Part shown: one piece after another, positions 1 to 10,981 of the stretch
How the letters are laid out: the number at the start of each line of letters is the position of its first letter
Position numbering within the stretch: the stretch's first letter is position 1
Assembly (NCBI GenBank): GCA_018398585.1
Contig: JAGTTD010000015.1
Coordinates: 5,027,001-5,091,000 of the forward strand
Length of the DNA: 64,000 nucleotides
Source of the DNA: Simmondsia chinensis
Lineage: Eukaryota; Streptophyta; Magnoliopsida; Caryophyllales; Simmondsiaceae
Direction: 5' to 3'
The notes under the pieces: model-generated
What the model was told of the DNA's origin: nothing
The model's input: the letters and a program-made list of their open reading frames with translations, nothing else
Database searches by the model: none
Position numbers and translations under genes: made by a program

Positions 1-201
1 GAATGTGAATGGGTTCAGTTTTACAGTGTCAACAGTAACAGTTTGTTTTAAGAAATTTAAATCAGAACGAAAATCGGTTTAAGGGTTCTTAAAACGCAAC
101 ATAGACATTTTTGGTTCAATGCATCTCAAGTTTTGGGTCAACTCATGGTGAGTTTTAGTCAAGTTGGATCACTTGATGCTCCAATCACCATCTTGGGTTA
201 A
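1..201. other. AT-rich flank without a gene
   Basis: No coding signal. The stretch contains repeated short words of the gggtcaa type like those at 775-1270, so it is probably the same degenerate repeat, interrupted by the solo LTR at 202-769. The last five bases, gttaa at 197-201, are the left target-site copy of that LTR. Confidence 0.5.
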
Positions 202-769
202 TGTTGGAGATAAATACCAAAAATAATGTCCATAATATATAATAAAGGAAAGATATTACTTGAATCACGTGGAAATGATAAAATACCGATGAAGTACTAA
301 CTGAGCGAGGCGCGAATCAAACTCTCTTTGAGACGGTTTCCACGCTCCTACGAGTAAACTCGATTCAGTAGGTATACAGCATGGCGTCCCCAGGATACAA
401 AGCTCAGCCTATGTTTCTCTCTCAAACCCTGCATCGGTCTAAGAGGCCAAAACTTCGTCCTACACCCTTAGCCCAAAACCTTCATCATAAAAGTAGGAGT
501 ATTTTTAAAACAAGATAAAAGCTACATAAGAATAGTAATACCTCTTTTAGTACCCATAATTCTGAAGAAACATACTTATTTTATACTAGAGTTTGGTCAA
601 GATTGGCATTCATAGCCCATGCAAGCCATTGAGAAATATTAAGACTCGTAATATCAAGCATTTGATGTTATGCGTGCGTTATGTGATCAGCATAACGCAT
701 GCAACAATATTTACTTTTGAGATTCAAATTTGTTTATTTTCAAAGAGATTTTATTAAAATATTCTAACA
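202..769 (-). mobile_element. Solo LTR, family F
   Basis: Read on the minus strand, this 568-bp unit begins TGTTAGAATATTTTAATAAA and ends TTATCTCCAACA, and is flanked by a perfect 5-bp duplication, gttaa (197-201 and 770-774). Its 3' half matches the LTRs of the element at 13602-18812: both have GAAACCGTCT(C/T)(A/T)AAGAGAG, then a CGCGCCTCGCTCA block, then a TTGGTACTTCATC-like stretch. No internal region adjoins it. It is therefore most simply a solo LTR left by LTR-LTR recombination. It is shorter than the 786-bp relative, so it is either a subfamily or internally deleted. Confidence 0.82.
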
Positions 770-774
770 GTTAA

Positions 775-1270
775 TTGTGTGTTGGCTCATTTCGAGATTC
801 ATGTCACTACAGGTTAGGTTTGAGTTACATTTTGGGTCAATCAAGTTGTCATTTTAAAGTTTGATTACCTTCGGTCTAGTCTAATATGGTTCAGGAGTAG
901 AGGGGGAGTCTTTTTGTGTTTGAGTCATCTTACATCTTTTGACAAATTAGGACGAATCATTTGGAATTTGGTGCCAACTTCATTGGGTCACGTTCAATTT
1001 GGGTCCAAATAAGGTAGGGTAATTTTGGGTTTTAGTTACATTGGATATTGGCTCAATCAGGTTGCATCACTTCATATTTTGAGTCAATTTAGGATGGGCT
1101 TAAGTTTGGATGGATCATATTATGTTTGACTCATTCAAGTTGGGTTATTTCACATTTTTTATCAATTTATGTCAGATCTGAGTCTTTCTATTTGAATTAT
1201 TTTTGATTTTGGGTCAATCGAATAGGATCATTTGGACTTTCAGTTAGTGGAGTCATTTTGAAATTTCAAT
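775..1270. repeat. Degenerate tandem-like repeat rich in gggtca words
   Basis: Roughly every 50-70 bases the motif '(t)tgggtcaa ... ag(g)ttg(g)(a/g)tcact/att' recurs with heavy divergence, for example near 830, 985, 1030, 1085, 1125 and 1210. No open frame runs through it. It looks like an old tandem array or a decayed repeat-rich part of a transposon. I cannot assign a family. Confidence 0.45.
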
Positions 1271-1906
1271 TGTTTTCCCCCATCCAAAGAGTTCGAATAG
1301 ATGATATTAAGTTAAAACTCAATTCTACAGAGACAGGTAATAAAATTGTAATTTAAATTTGCAAAGGTATTGTCAATCGCACTACCATGGTAGGTTGATC
1401 CAAGGATAACGAAAAACTCTTAATCAAACGAGGAAAATAAAATATAAACTCTCATATTTTCAACTGAATGATAAATGACTTATAAGACTCACTAAGGGGT
1501 ATTCATATTTGAAAACTCAATTAAAATAAAAAGCTAAATGATAAAAATAATAATAAACTAAACCCTAGTTGATAAATGTTAGGACTACTAAGAAAATATC
1601 GAAATTCCAAATCGAAATAGTAATCATAAACAACAGGAAATTGGGAAGTATAATAAAAAACATTGGCATTTATGTGGTTCCATCGAAGCTTGCATCTATA
1701 GAGAGGAGCACAATAATTCTACTATATCTTTAGAAGATTATATGAGATGTATTCTCAACCTTAATGTCGACATATACAACTCTAGTTTATATATAGAGTC
1801 ATCCACACTAAAATCCTAGTGTATCATTGGTAAATCGGATTAACCCTATCCTCTACCTTCTAGACAAGAGTTAATAAAACTAAGCTCCACACTTAAACCC
1901 TGAAAA
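1271..1906. other. AT-rich stretch, no gene seen
   Basis: Stop codons are dense in all frames. There is no recognisable transposon end and no RNA gene. A tttatatatag box near 1785 is TATA-like but has nothing downstream to support it. Confidence 0.4.
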
Positions 1907-2157
1907 GCAACATTCCCAGTGCCCCGAGGCCTCTCGCCTAAGTAGGGTCTTGGGGTGCGGCGGGAGGGGCGAGAGTTGGATGTATATAGCCTTCCTCCTT
2001 CAGGGTGTTACCCTGAAAAGAGGCTGTTTCCGAGAACCCCTAACCTGAGGGGTGCAACACGAGGACTTCCGAGGAGGTCACCCATCTTGATACTACTCAC
2101 GTACAAGCAAGCTTAATTTCGGAGTTCTATGAGATCCGGTGCTTGCGTGTTGGTACC
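1907..2157 (-). mobile_element. SINE with 5S rRNA-like head, copy A
   Basis: On the minus strand the 5' part (about 2157 down to 2048) reads as a diverged 5S rRNA: TACCA, then CACCGGATC, a degenerate A-box (AAATTAAGCTTGCTTG), and a C-box-like GATGGGTGACCTCCT followed by GAAGTCCTCGTGTTGCACCC. After this comes the block GAGAACCCC / AGCCTCTTTTCAGGGTAACACCCTGAAG and then the 'gcctaag(t/c)agggtct' domain shared with the other SINEs here. The end near 1907-1915 has a short GTTGCTTTT tail. No target-site duplication was found. The body carries a GC-rich insertion (1955-1975). It is not a functional 5S gene because box A is damaged. Confidence 0.72.
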
Positions 2158-2403
2158 TAAAAATATTAGAACTTTGAAACAAGATTTGAAGAACTTCTAA
2201 AAGTTGGACTAGTAAAGGCTAAACTAGTGAAATTAGGCCAAATTTTAAAAAATAACTAATCAATCTTAGAACAAAGTTCATGGACATTCCACGTCACAAC
2301 TCATATAGCCCAGATTTAACCCATATCGACCCATCTATATATAGACAAGTAATACAGATTGAGTCACAGCTAACCCAGATTGATCCATTGGCATCTCTAT
2401 GAC

Positions 2404-2934
2404 TAGGGTTGTAAACGAACCGAACATTCAATGAGATACTTATGTTTGAAATCGATTATGGCTCGTTCGTGTTCAGTATAGGGGCTCGATAGCTTATCAA
2501 CCCGAGTTCGAACAAGGTGGTGCTTGACTCGTTATGTTCACAAATTGTTTGATAAAGGCTCGTTAAAAACTTAACAAAACTCATTAAGCGCTCATTAACA
2601 GTTAATATTAGTTGAAAAATGGTTTGATAAAGCTCTGCTCCATCGCGAACTCAACCCAAAAACAAGTTCAGATCAGTTATGAGCTCAATTCCACTCGATG
2701 CTACTCGATAACTAGCTCATTTCAGCTGAATAACGAGTTGGATTCAGCTCAATTAGCCTAATGACCCAAGCCAAACCGAGTATTAAACAAACGAAAACCT
2801 TATCAAACTAATAAAGGTTCGAAAGCTTGATAAGAACTCAGCTCAAACTCGAACTCAAACTCAATAAGGCTTATTGAGCTCGTATTTTTCGAACAAAGGG
2901 GCGCTCGGCTTGGCTCGACTTATTTACATCACTA
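2404..2934. mobile_element. hAT-like MITE with 8-bp target duplication
   Basis: A 531-bp non-coding element bounded by tagggttgtaaacgaacc on the left and ttatttacatcacta on the right, which are imperfect inverted termini (TAGgg.TGTAAAc...). It is flanked by a perfect 8-bp duplication, tctatgac (2396-2403 and 2935-2942), the length made by hAT transposases. The inside is full of GAGCTCG and CTCGTT words and has no reading frame of note. It has the same general type as the element at 46829-47305. Confidence 0.8.
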
Positions 2935-3234
2935 TCTATGACCTAAAGAAACCTGGGGAATCAACACAAAGATCAGAGTAAGTGACTGGGCTAGCAGGGC
3001 ACGCGAGAAGCAAGCTCAGCATTGCAATAGAAAGAGAGCTGCAGGTCCTATTTAATTTCTGAAAAGCCTGATGTGTGTTAAAAAACACAACACTTACACA
3101 ATTGATTTAATGCTACTTAAGATTATGGCTTTTCAGTGTCTTTCTGATGACTTGCTCTGATATCATATCACTCCTGATCTACTTTTCACCCAACTTGGCC
3201 TCTTTTTGAGCCTATTTTACCCTTCTATCTAAGT

Positions 3235-3385
3235 TAACTAGCTACAAGTTCTAAGGGTACAACGGCAACAATTTAGTGCCTGAAAGGTTCCGGTCGAGAC
3301 AGGGTTTGAGGAGGGTAAAATTTACGTTTTCTTACCCGCACATGTTGCACCCTACAGCAAGGTTGTTTCCAAGAATATTCGCAAT
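3235..3385 (-). mobile_element. Old SINE remnant (shared 3' domain)
   Basis: The plus strand runs caacggcaacaa, then tgcctgaaaggttccggtc, a gggtttgaggagggtaaaa block, a tacg..ttcttaccc block, and aaggttgtttccaaga. This is the order of the conserved SINE 3' domain seen at 22513, 25851 and 54221, read from the 3' tail inwards. The head is not recognisable and the copy is strongly diverged. Confidence 0.5.
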
Positions 3386-3816
3386 ATATAAGAACAATGT
3401 GTAGGCATATTCAAAAAATAATTATTTTCGTAGTTGATATATATATAAGAGTCGATAACTTGCGGGAAAAAAAAGCAATTAGTTTAATGTTTCAGTCAAA
3501 TTATTAGGTACATAAATTGAGTATTCAAATTAATTGTATTTATCAGTTTAAAAAAATGATTGAGTTACGTCTTTTTGAATGACGGGAAACATTCACAGAA
3601 GTGGAAAAAAATATCACACAAGTATCCATTAAAAAGCATACAGAAAAAGGAGCAAAAAGGAGAGATCGAGTACACCAGAATGAAATTTTTTTAAATATCT
3701 AAGATGTCCCATTGTATATAACAAAACCGTGAGTAATAATCTCTTGTCTTTCCCATTGGTCCTAATACGAAAAACATTGCTCCAAATCCTCAGAAAAGCA
3801 AAGAAAGTACACAAAA
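3386..3816. other. 3' flank of the receptor-like protein gene
   Basis: AT-rich, no gene. On the minus strand this stretch should hold the 3' UTR and terminator of the gene ending at 3817. I see no clear AATAAA signal near the stop codon. Confidence 0.4.
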
Positions 3817-5199
3817 TTACAACATAAAAGGCATAATAGAAATGAAAGAACCAACTGCAAACAAAAGCTGAAGCTTTTGCACCAAAAAATCAGATCTTGA
3901 ACTGAATTCTCCCCCATCTAACCCACCTTCATGCTTCATTTCTTCCCCCTTTTCACATACCCTTTTCTTCTTGCTATCCAAACACTTTGGTATTCCAAGG
4001 TACATTGACATGTTCTTCATACCCTTAACTTTTAAGCACAACCCTTTGTTTTCTCTCACATCTAGCCTCTTCCCAAGCCTCAAAATGAACTTTTCTGTAA
4101 ATCGTATCTCCCCAAACAAGTGATTTTGACTCAAATTAAGGTCTCCCAGATTTGGAAGTGACCCCAAACTTAAGGGTATGGTGCCACTAAGATTGTTGTT
4201 GTCCAAAAACAAGGCACTTGGGTTAAGGGAAAAGTTTGTGGGTATTGTTCCTATTAGCCCACAACTTGAGAAACTCAATGTTTTGAGCTTCTTAAGTGTC
4301 CTAAAAGTTAAGGGCAGCTTTGAGTTTAAAGGGTTATGATCTAGTATAAAGTACTCTAAACTCTGCACATAAGAAGTAATGGTTGAAGGGATTGGGCCAT
4401 TTAGATTGTTATAGCTAAGATCTAATATGACCAACCTCTCTAAGTGCCCTAATTCTTTAGGAATTGTGCCCTTAAGCTTGTTGAACCCCAAATCCATCTT
4501 TTCAAGTAAATGGGCCTGGCCCAGTGAAGTGGGTATTGGGCCTCGTAGGTTGTTATGGCCCAAATCCAAAATGGTCAAACTTTGAAGCCCACCAAGTTCT
4601 TGTGGGATTTGACCACTCAAATTGTTGAAACTCAGATCAAGCTGCTCCAAATTCACTAACCCTCCAATCTCCTTTGGTATTTGACCTTGCAAATTATTCT
4701 GTGACAAGCACAACACTCTCAAACTTGTAATTTTCCCTAAATTAGAGGGTATTTTGGTAATTAAACTAGGGTTTGATTGTAATGCTAAGTGATTTAAATA
4801 ACCCATTTTCTCAAATAAAAAAGGGAGTAAGGAAACTGAATATTGAGTGAAACAACTGAAAACAGAGAGGGTCTTTAAGTAGGGCAATTTTTGAAGGGAT
4901 TTTGGTAAATGGGCTGTGGGCTTGCAAGATGGGCCTTGAATATCAGGCCCAATATGGAGTTTTGTAATGTGAAAAAGTGGTGGGTTATGGGCTTGGTCCA
5001 CTTCACATTCAAGCCCAGCCCATGGGGTCTCAGTGCAAGGTAGTGGGTGCATTTGGGCCCATGATGGGTCATCTAGGAGGGAGTCCATTACATCATGAAG
5101 GCCCAAAAGCTCATCTGGGTCCATGTCCATGGAGGTGATAGTTTGTAGGGTACCCCACAAAAGAAGGGACAATGCAAGAAGAGGAGAGGTGGGAGACAT
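3817..5199 (-). CDS. Leucine-rich-repeat receptor-like protein, RLP29/TMM-like
   Basis: A single-exon gene encoding 460 residues from the Met codon at 5199. Residues 1-23 are a hydrophobic signal peptide (SPLLALSLLLWG core). An N-terminal capping region with paired cysteines follows (PCTETPWAGLEC, then GPSC and SVFSCF). From about residue 125 to 400 come roughly ten plant-type LRRs (LxxLxLSxNxLxGxIPxxLG), and an 18-residue hydrophobic C-terminus follows (LQLLFAVGSFISIMPFML). There is no kinase domain, so it would sit at the plasma membrane through a C-terminal membrane segment or a GPI anchor and signal through partner receptor kinases. Length and layout match Arabidopsis RLP29 (about 460 residues) and the TMM/PII-2 group. 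The frame stays open upstream to 5310, but those 37 codons are CT-rich leader-like sequence placed before the signal peptide, so I prefer 5199. The frame is undamaged although it lies between transposons. Confidence 0.88.
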   Translation of the reverse strand: MSPTSPLLALSLLLWGTLQTITSMDMDPDELLGLHDVMDSLLDDPSWAQMHPLPCTETPWAGLECEVDQAHNPPLFHITKLHIGPDIQGPSCKPTAHLPKSLQKLPYLKTLSVFSCFTQYSVSLLPFLFEKMGYLNHLALQSNPSLITKIPSNLGKITSLRVLCLSQNNLQGQIPKEIGGLVNLEQLDLSFNNLSGQIPQELGGLQSLTILDLGHNNLRGPIPTSLGQAHLLEKMDLGFNKLKGTIPKELGHLERLVILDLSYNNLNGPIPSTITSYVQSLEYFILDHNPLNSKLPLTFRTLKKLKTLSFSSCGLIGTIPTNFSLNPSALFLDNNNLSGTIPLSLGSLPNLGDLNLSQNHLFGEIRFTEKFILRLGKRLDVRENKGLCLKVKGMKNMSMYLGIPKCLDSKKKRVCEKGEEMKHEGGLDGGEFSSRSDFLVQKLQLLFAVGSFISIMPFML

Positions 5200-5766
5200 T
5201 GAAGGAGAAAGGAAAAGAGAGGGAGAAGAGAGAGAGAGAGTGAGTTGTGGTGAGTGGCACTTTGTGTAGGACTTCGGGGCTTTTAAAGTTGAGGTAATGT
5301 GTGTGGCCAACTTTTTTCATTGTTTCCTTTTTTGGTAAAAGTAATTTTAAAAGACAGCATACTTTATCGAAAAACACTGATAGGCGTAATATTTACTGTA
5401 TATATGAGAACCGTAACTTCTTATAAAAAAGAATAAAAATAGTGATACTTTTGAGGAAAAAGAACGAGAAGAGAGTCAACTAGTAGATAGATCAATGCTC
5501 TAGTTATTTTTTTTCTAAAATATGTTGTCGTTTTATTTAGCTTTTCAAATTTGTATATTTTGCATACATTATATCCTCTTGATTCTTTGTTTTAAATATA
5601 ATGTCATTAATCCATGACTCCTACCTATTAGGTTTTGTGAACCTCAACTTATTTTGTTTCATATAGTGAAACTTACAAGTAGACAGGACAAATATAGGAT
5701 AAGAAAAGAGAAGATGTACGTAATTGGCATGAACACCATAATTATAAAAGAAATTGGATAATATTA
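5200..5766 (-). promoter_or_regulatory. Leader and putative promoter of the receptor-like protein gene
   Basis: Just upstream of the start is a pyrimidine-rich leader on the minus strand (a CTCTCTCTCTCT run at 5218-5242), typical of plant 5' UTRs. A TATA-like CTCATATATACAG lies at 5397-5409, about 200 bases upstream of the chosen start. Beyond it the sequence to 5761 is AT-rich with no gene. Placement is by position only. Confidence 0.35.
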
Positions 5767-6709
5767 TGTTAGAAAAATTGAGCAATTAAAATAATACTGA
5801 AACAGAAGAACAATTAAAACATTCAATGAAAGAGAGAGCAATTAAAAAGATTTTACAAAATGATAATATCGCGCAGTGATAAATGCCACTGTCCTAAAAG
5901 ATGATTTTGCCGTTGCTCCGGTGCACACAGTATAACCGACGGCCGTCCTCCAGGATTGACGCGATCCGACTCTTAATGTGCACTCGTTAATTGTCGGGTA
6001 GGACTGCCTTGAACTTTGTCCATAAATTTGAGGAGAAAGAGAGAAAGGTCGAGAATGAGGAGAAGAGATTTGAGCCGAGAATCTCTTTCCAAAAACTCCC
6101 CACTATACCATGGCTACTCGAATAAGCTAACAAATACGGCGTGCGATGATTGGAGGCCAATAATTCTTGTTGAAGGGGCGGTGGTCGAACTTGGCATTGT
6201 TGTAGTGCACATCTTTAATGGAGTAAGACAGAGACTTTGGCATGCTCCCCATATTAAAATTTGGGATTGTAAATTATAAGATTTTCTCTATTATTGTTTT
6301 GAATTTTCTGGAACTCTAGATGTTAGCACAGAGGAGGAGAGAGGATATGGATCATAGCTAAGGAATTTTGATGATGTATATTCCCTTTGATTATTGGGTG
6401 TATATATATATATATGTAAACTAGTGTAGAAACGGTAACAATTATTAAAAACCGGGTGCAATAAAAATTCCAATGGCAATAAACGGATGTAATAAATTGC
6501 AATGGCGATATTATCAATAAATTCCCAACAATACAATTTTAATGACCCCAAACAGCTAGTAACGGTAAAAGATCCGTAAATAGCGCGGCTAAAATATTGT
6601 CCGGAAAAATAAATATACCCTTAAGAAAAGAATCACCCACACTATTTTTCCAACGTGGGATACAACTTCCCCATAAAAGTAAAAGTTAGCTTGTATTATT
6701 TTTTCAACA
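5767..6709 (-). repeat. 3' LTR of element 1
   Basis: 943 bp, TG...CA ends on the minus strand (TGTTGAAAAAATAATACAAG to AATTTTTCTAACA). It differs from the other LTR by scattered substitutions and a (TA)n run at 6402-6416 that the other copy lacks. An 87-codon open frame on the plus strand (6016-6279) recurs in the other LTR only because LTRs are duplicates. Confidence 0.88.
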
Positions 6710-6720
6710 ATCCCCCACAA
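6710..6720 (-). other. Polypurine tract of element 1
   Basis: TTGTGGGGGAT on the minus strand, immediately upstream of the left LTR. This is the expected plus-strand priming site and fixes the element's orientation. Confidence 0.75.
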
Positions 6721-6928
6721 ATGATACAAGCAGAAGAGACCAAAGAAGAGTAAATTGGGCAAAGGGAGTTTAGTTTTTCAGTGCCGATGTCTCGTGACTT
6801 GAATCGTCACCTAGTGTAACCCAAGTTTAGGACCAACATCTTGCAAGGTGACTTTCGTCTTGAACCTTACAAGGGGTTGTATAGTCTTCTACTTGGACAC
6901 ATACCAAAACTCCAAATCTTGGCAACTC

Positions 6929-7414
6929 TGGTGGTTTGGCGCGTTTTATCTACCATGCGCTCGTCCTTGATATTCATAGGCGCTCTAGAAGGTAAGTCTT
7001 AAGCCTTCATAGGAAGCGGCCACACTTCCACACCTATATAGGTAGATCCCATCAAGTGTGTGTTACCGCACACCACCAAACATATGGCTATGGGTCCATT
7101 AAGAGCTAAAGCTCAACCTTACTCCTTGGTAACATAACGACAACTCATGCGGTTCGGCGCGTTTTATCGGCCATGCACTCGTTTTGTATATTCATAGGCG
7201 CTCTAGAATGTAAGTCTTGAACTTTCATAGGGAGCGGCCAGACTCCCACACCTACATAGGTGGATCCCATCAAGTGTGTGTTACCGCACACCACCAAACA
7301 TATGGATATGGGTCCATTAAGAGCTAAAGCTCAACCTCACCCCTGATAACATACAGACAGTGTCCATCAAGTGCAAACCTTGCTTACACCACCAAACATA
7401 TGGATATGGACCCG
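6929..7414 (-). repeat. ~215-bp tandem repeat in the 3' part of element 1
   Basis: Two direct copies (6929-7142 and 7143-7360) and a partial third (7361-7414) share ggcgcgttttatc, ttcataggcgctctagaa, agcggccaca/gactcccacacct, and a long identical stretch around ccaccaaacatatgg. The core (on the minus strand CACCTAT(A/G)TAGGTGTGG, GGCCGCT(T/C)CCTATGA, TCTAGAGCGC) is also present in element 2 at 17565-17960, in the same orientation relative to the element and at a similar distance from its 3' LTR. Function unknown; the conservation between two elements suggests a cis-acting RNA role. Confidence 0.7.
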
Positions 7415-9907
7415 TCTCCGCACTGTCACACCATAGGGAGGGACAACATAAAACATAGTGCATTCCTTGAATGAGACTATGACTTCTCACATTGAACCTG
7501 TTAAGATCAGGTTGGATACATCATAACTTATTCATGTAGACTTTAGTCCCCTCCCCCTCGATGTTTCCACAATCATTTTTCAACATAGCGTCTTTAACAA
7601 TGGATCCATAGGGCTCTTTTTAAACCTTACACAATTTAGTGATATCACTTTCTTTCGAGTAGACCATTTATGATCTTATGCCTAAGACGAATAGGTCTCC
7701 TCTTGCCAAACCCATCAAGTGTGCAGTGCCCACACCACCCATCACGAACTATGGGTATGCTCAACCATCACACATGGCTTTTCACACTGTATTGCAACAA
7801 AGCGGTACTTGAGAGTTGACCATTGCCAATGTCAATCACGAGTTGTTCTTACCCCCACATTGAGGTATCTGCAACGAACTGTTAAACAACTAGCTCCATC
7901 GCCTGCCAATTTCACCAAAAGTCAGTATAACATAATAGTGGAGCAAATATCATATCAATAAAATTATATCTCCATCCCAAGTACTCAAATACTACACATC
8001 GTATGTATATCGTACATACAGTTGGCACGAAAACCATATACCGCAAATTGTCACTTTCAAATCTCATCACAATTGTGAAACATTATCATCAGTTTAGGTC
8101 ACAAAAGACCATATACTCGTTCTCAACGTACTTAGCGTACATGCGTTATTACTATTAAGGTAGTCCATATATTGCAACATTGTATCAAATTTTGGTGATA
8201 TCAAGAGATAGAGGTACAAAAGACCATAATTCAAGATGCCTTTTACAATTCAACTTAAGGCAACCTAAGCCTCTGTAAGGCTCTTGAGCCCAAGTGCTTA
8301 GCGTCATCAAGCTATTTACACCAACTTTGGACAATCGCCAAAATGACATTTCTACCATAATCAATTTCCATTAGCTAGCTATAACTAGCAAACATTGGTA
8401 AACGCAATGATCAGAAAAGATTATGATCAGACAGCATATCTCATAGGCTCTCGAGTGCTTTTACAACCCTCACAATGGAATGTCTCACACTACATTGCTA
8501 AGCCATTTAATTTTTTCTATCTGCCAACTCAATCTTTAAGGACAACTAAACGATGCAAGTTTCAGATGGATGTCACAAAGTATAGCTCACTCACGAGCCT
8601 AAATACATAGTCATTAGTGGAATAACTCTCATCGATATCAGACACCCAACATAACAAAGAGTCTATTACAACGTAAAACCCATTCAAACGACCAACATGA
8701 GCACACAACATATGACAATAACAAAAATAAGGTATCTGGACACAAGCTAAATACCAAGCCTATGATCAATCAGGTTCTTATATGACCTGCACCTTACCCT
8801 TGTCTCAAAAACGAGAAAGGAACATATGAAACAATGATCCTAAGGGCATAATAGTCTCCAAAGACAACACCAAGTCCACATATGACTTAACATGTCATGT
8901 TTTTCCCAATCACAAGCTCAAATTCAGCAAGAATAAAATGATTTTCTTTAGCTAGAAACAAATTTAAGAACGAATATTTTTAACTAAAAATATTTAGTGA
9001 AACAATACAGCATGCAAAATTTACCAGCCTTTGACTTCTGAACGACATAACCTGTCCTTATTTTCCACAAGAAAAATGTTCTCCGTTCAATCAAACAAGG
9101 CCTAAATGTTGCTCTTCAAAGAGAGACTGATGCACCTCTAGGATTACCCGTTCAACCTTCAGTATATGGCTTTCCAAATCATTTATAAATAAAAGGATGA
9201 AAGCAACTATACAGAAGTCATGCTTACATGGACAAATACATGGGAGAGAACATATCCATTTAAAGGAAGTCATGGAACAAGCCGAAAAACCTCGTATAAC
9301 ATTTGTCTACTGAGCGAATAAGAAGCCGATCCTCAACCTTTACATTTTCTTACACGAAAAACTTCTTTCCAAAACCTCAAGATGTTTTGTTCTAACAATG
9401 AGAGAGAACCAAATAATTTGAAATATTTTGATCATAAGATTGCAAGCTTTAGCTTCACGGTTATCAACAGTCTTATTAACAATTTTGAGAATCAGGGTAA
9501 CCTAGTAACAAGTTTCTAGAAACAGAATATCTCTTGGGGAAACCTTCGTTTACATCTTATAAGGTTTATCATGGGACAACAAGATTTTTCTTTATTATTC
9601 ATGGAACCGGATTGTTCCGTCTTTAGTTTTAGGGACTAAGGCCTTAAGAAACAACCTCGCCACATGGTGCTATCCTGTAAGAATAGGGCTGCGTGTATCT
9701 CACCTTCTACAAACTCTGCCTTAGCGGAAGCTTTTTTTTAAGGAAGAGTTTGTTGTTGCTGTTATTCATGGAAACCGATAATTTTACTGTGGTTTTCTAA
9801 GTTTTCTCATCAATCTCATATATCATTTTCAAGAACTATACATTTCCAAAATAGATACCTCTGCATGCCTGCAACACTCCTTTTGATTGCTGGTCACAGA
9901 GTTGTGA

Positions 9908-10100
9908 GATTATAAAACTATTCCTATACCTTCATCTATCAGCTTAAGCCTTTAGGATAGTTGATTCCTAAACATAGTGTCACAGCCTTGTTGACTGACA
10001 AATCATGATTTCCAACATTCCGCGCTCTCAATATTAATCAATCTCATTACAAGGGATGAAGTGGGTCTACAGAATAACCAGACTTCAAGCCCAATGAAAA
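9908..10100 (+). mobile_element. Degenerate TRIM-like remnant inside element 1
   Basis: The order attataaaacta, catctatcagcttaagcc, tttaggatagttgattcct, then a damaged primer-site region and atgaagtgggtc...cttcaagccca, matches the TRIM at 30905-31260 piece by piece. It is too diverged for ends to be set precisely. Confidence 0.5.
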
Positions 10101-10822
10101 TTTACATGAGATCGCATTTTCGACAGCCTCCAACCCAAACATTCAAGGACACTAATATCTGTAATCACTTTCAGCATGATATGTATGCCAACATTCATTA
10201 TGTAATTTCTCTACTAGCTTTAGTTTTATTTCCTGAATTTAGTTGTCTGATGTTGGCAGTTGATTCCATTTTAATTCTCTTGAGAAATTTGTGGAAGTAA
10301 CAGGATAACTCCTTTAACATACGCATACTTACACTTCATGCATAATTTCTAGGTTATTGTTAAGCAAGTCTCATTTCTTTTTCCTTTCTTATTTTCTGTA
10401 CACTTAAAAGTCCAATTGTAAGCCTAACCGTATTTAATCCCTTAGATCTCAAATTTTTGACAAATCTAGGAAAAACTTGGGATCTCATATTTCTAGACGT
10501 CTCGTTTTTACAATATCATCCTTCTTTTGTTAAAGATCCAACAATAGATAGTAATAAAATTGCAAATGCCTACGCAATTTCTTTGATGAATTCAAGTATG
10601 TTCTATCCCTAGGACTAACTAGTACAACACATGATAAACTACCGAAACTGATATCATATAAGTAAAGTAATACCGTAAGTGAATTCAGGGTAAAACAAGG
10701 AGCATCTAGAAATTTTGCTGACAATTTAACAAAAATAATTTTGTTAGTAGCTTTTAGTTCAATTGATTATCCTTTCAAGTCTAAGCACATGTTAAAATTC
10801 TAATTACTCATGACTGATTGAT

Positions 10823-10981
10823 AAAATCGTCTTTTAGATTGTTAGAAAAATTGAGCAATTAAAATAATACTGAAACAGAAGAACAATTAGAACATTCAAC
10901 GAAAGAGAGAGCAATTAGAAAGATCTTGCAAAATGATAATATCGCGCCGTGGTAAATGCCACTGTTCTAAAAGACGATTTT
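10823..10981 (-). other. Putative primer-binding site complementary to the element's own LTR
   Basis: Directly inside the 5' LTR (minus orientation) the sequence is ATCTAAAAGACGATTTT (10839 down to 10823), which does not start with TGG as a tRNA primer site would. Plus-strand bases 10823-10838, aaaatcgtcttttaga, are the exact reverse complement of 10966-10981 inside the LTR: 16 of 16. An RNA from this LTR could pair the two, with a 127-base loop. The corresponding LTR site in the 3' LTR (5892-5908) has one C-to-T change. A priming or folding role is inference. Confidence 0.6.

Noticed and set aside
5111..5377. Alternative frame over the start of the receptor-like protein gene, and the 37-codon upstream extension
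   Set aside because: The alternative frame is an overlap shadow. The extension precedes a clear signal peptide and is CT-rich leader sequence.
6016..6279. 87-codon frame conserved at 11089-11352
   Set aside because: Both copies lie in the two LTRs of element 1, so the conservation only reflects LTR duplication. The frame is antisense to the element and has no domain.
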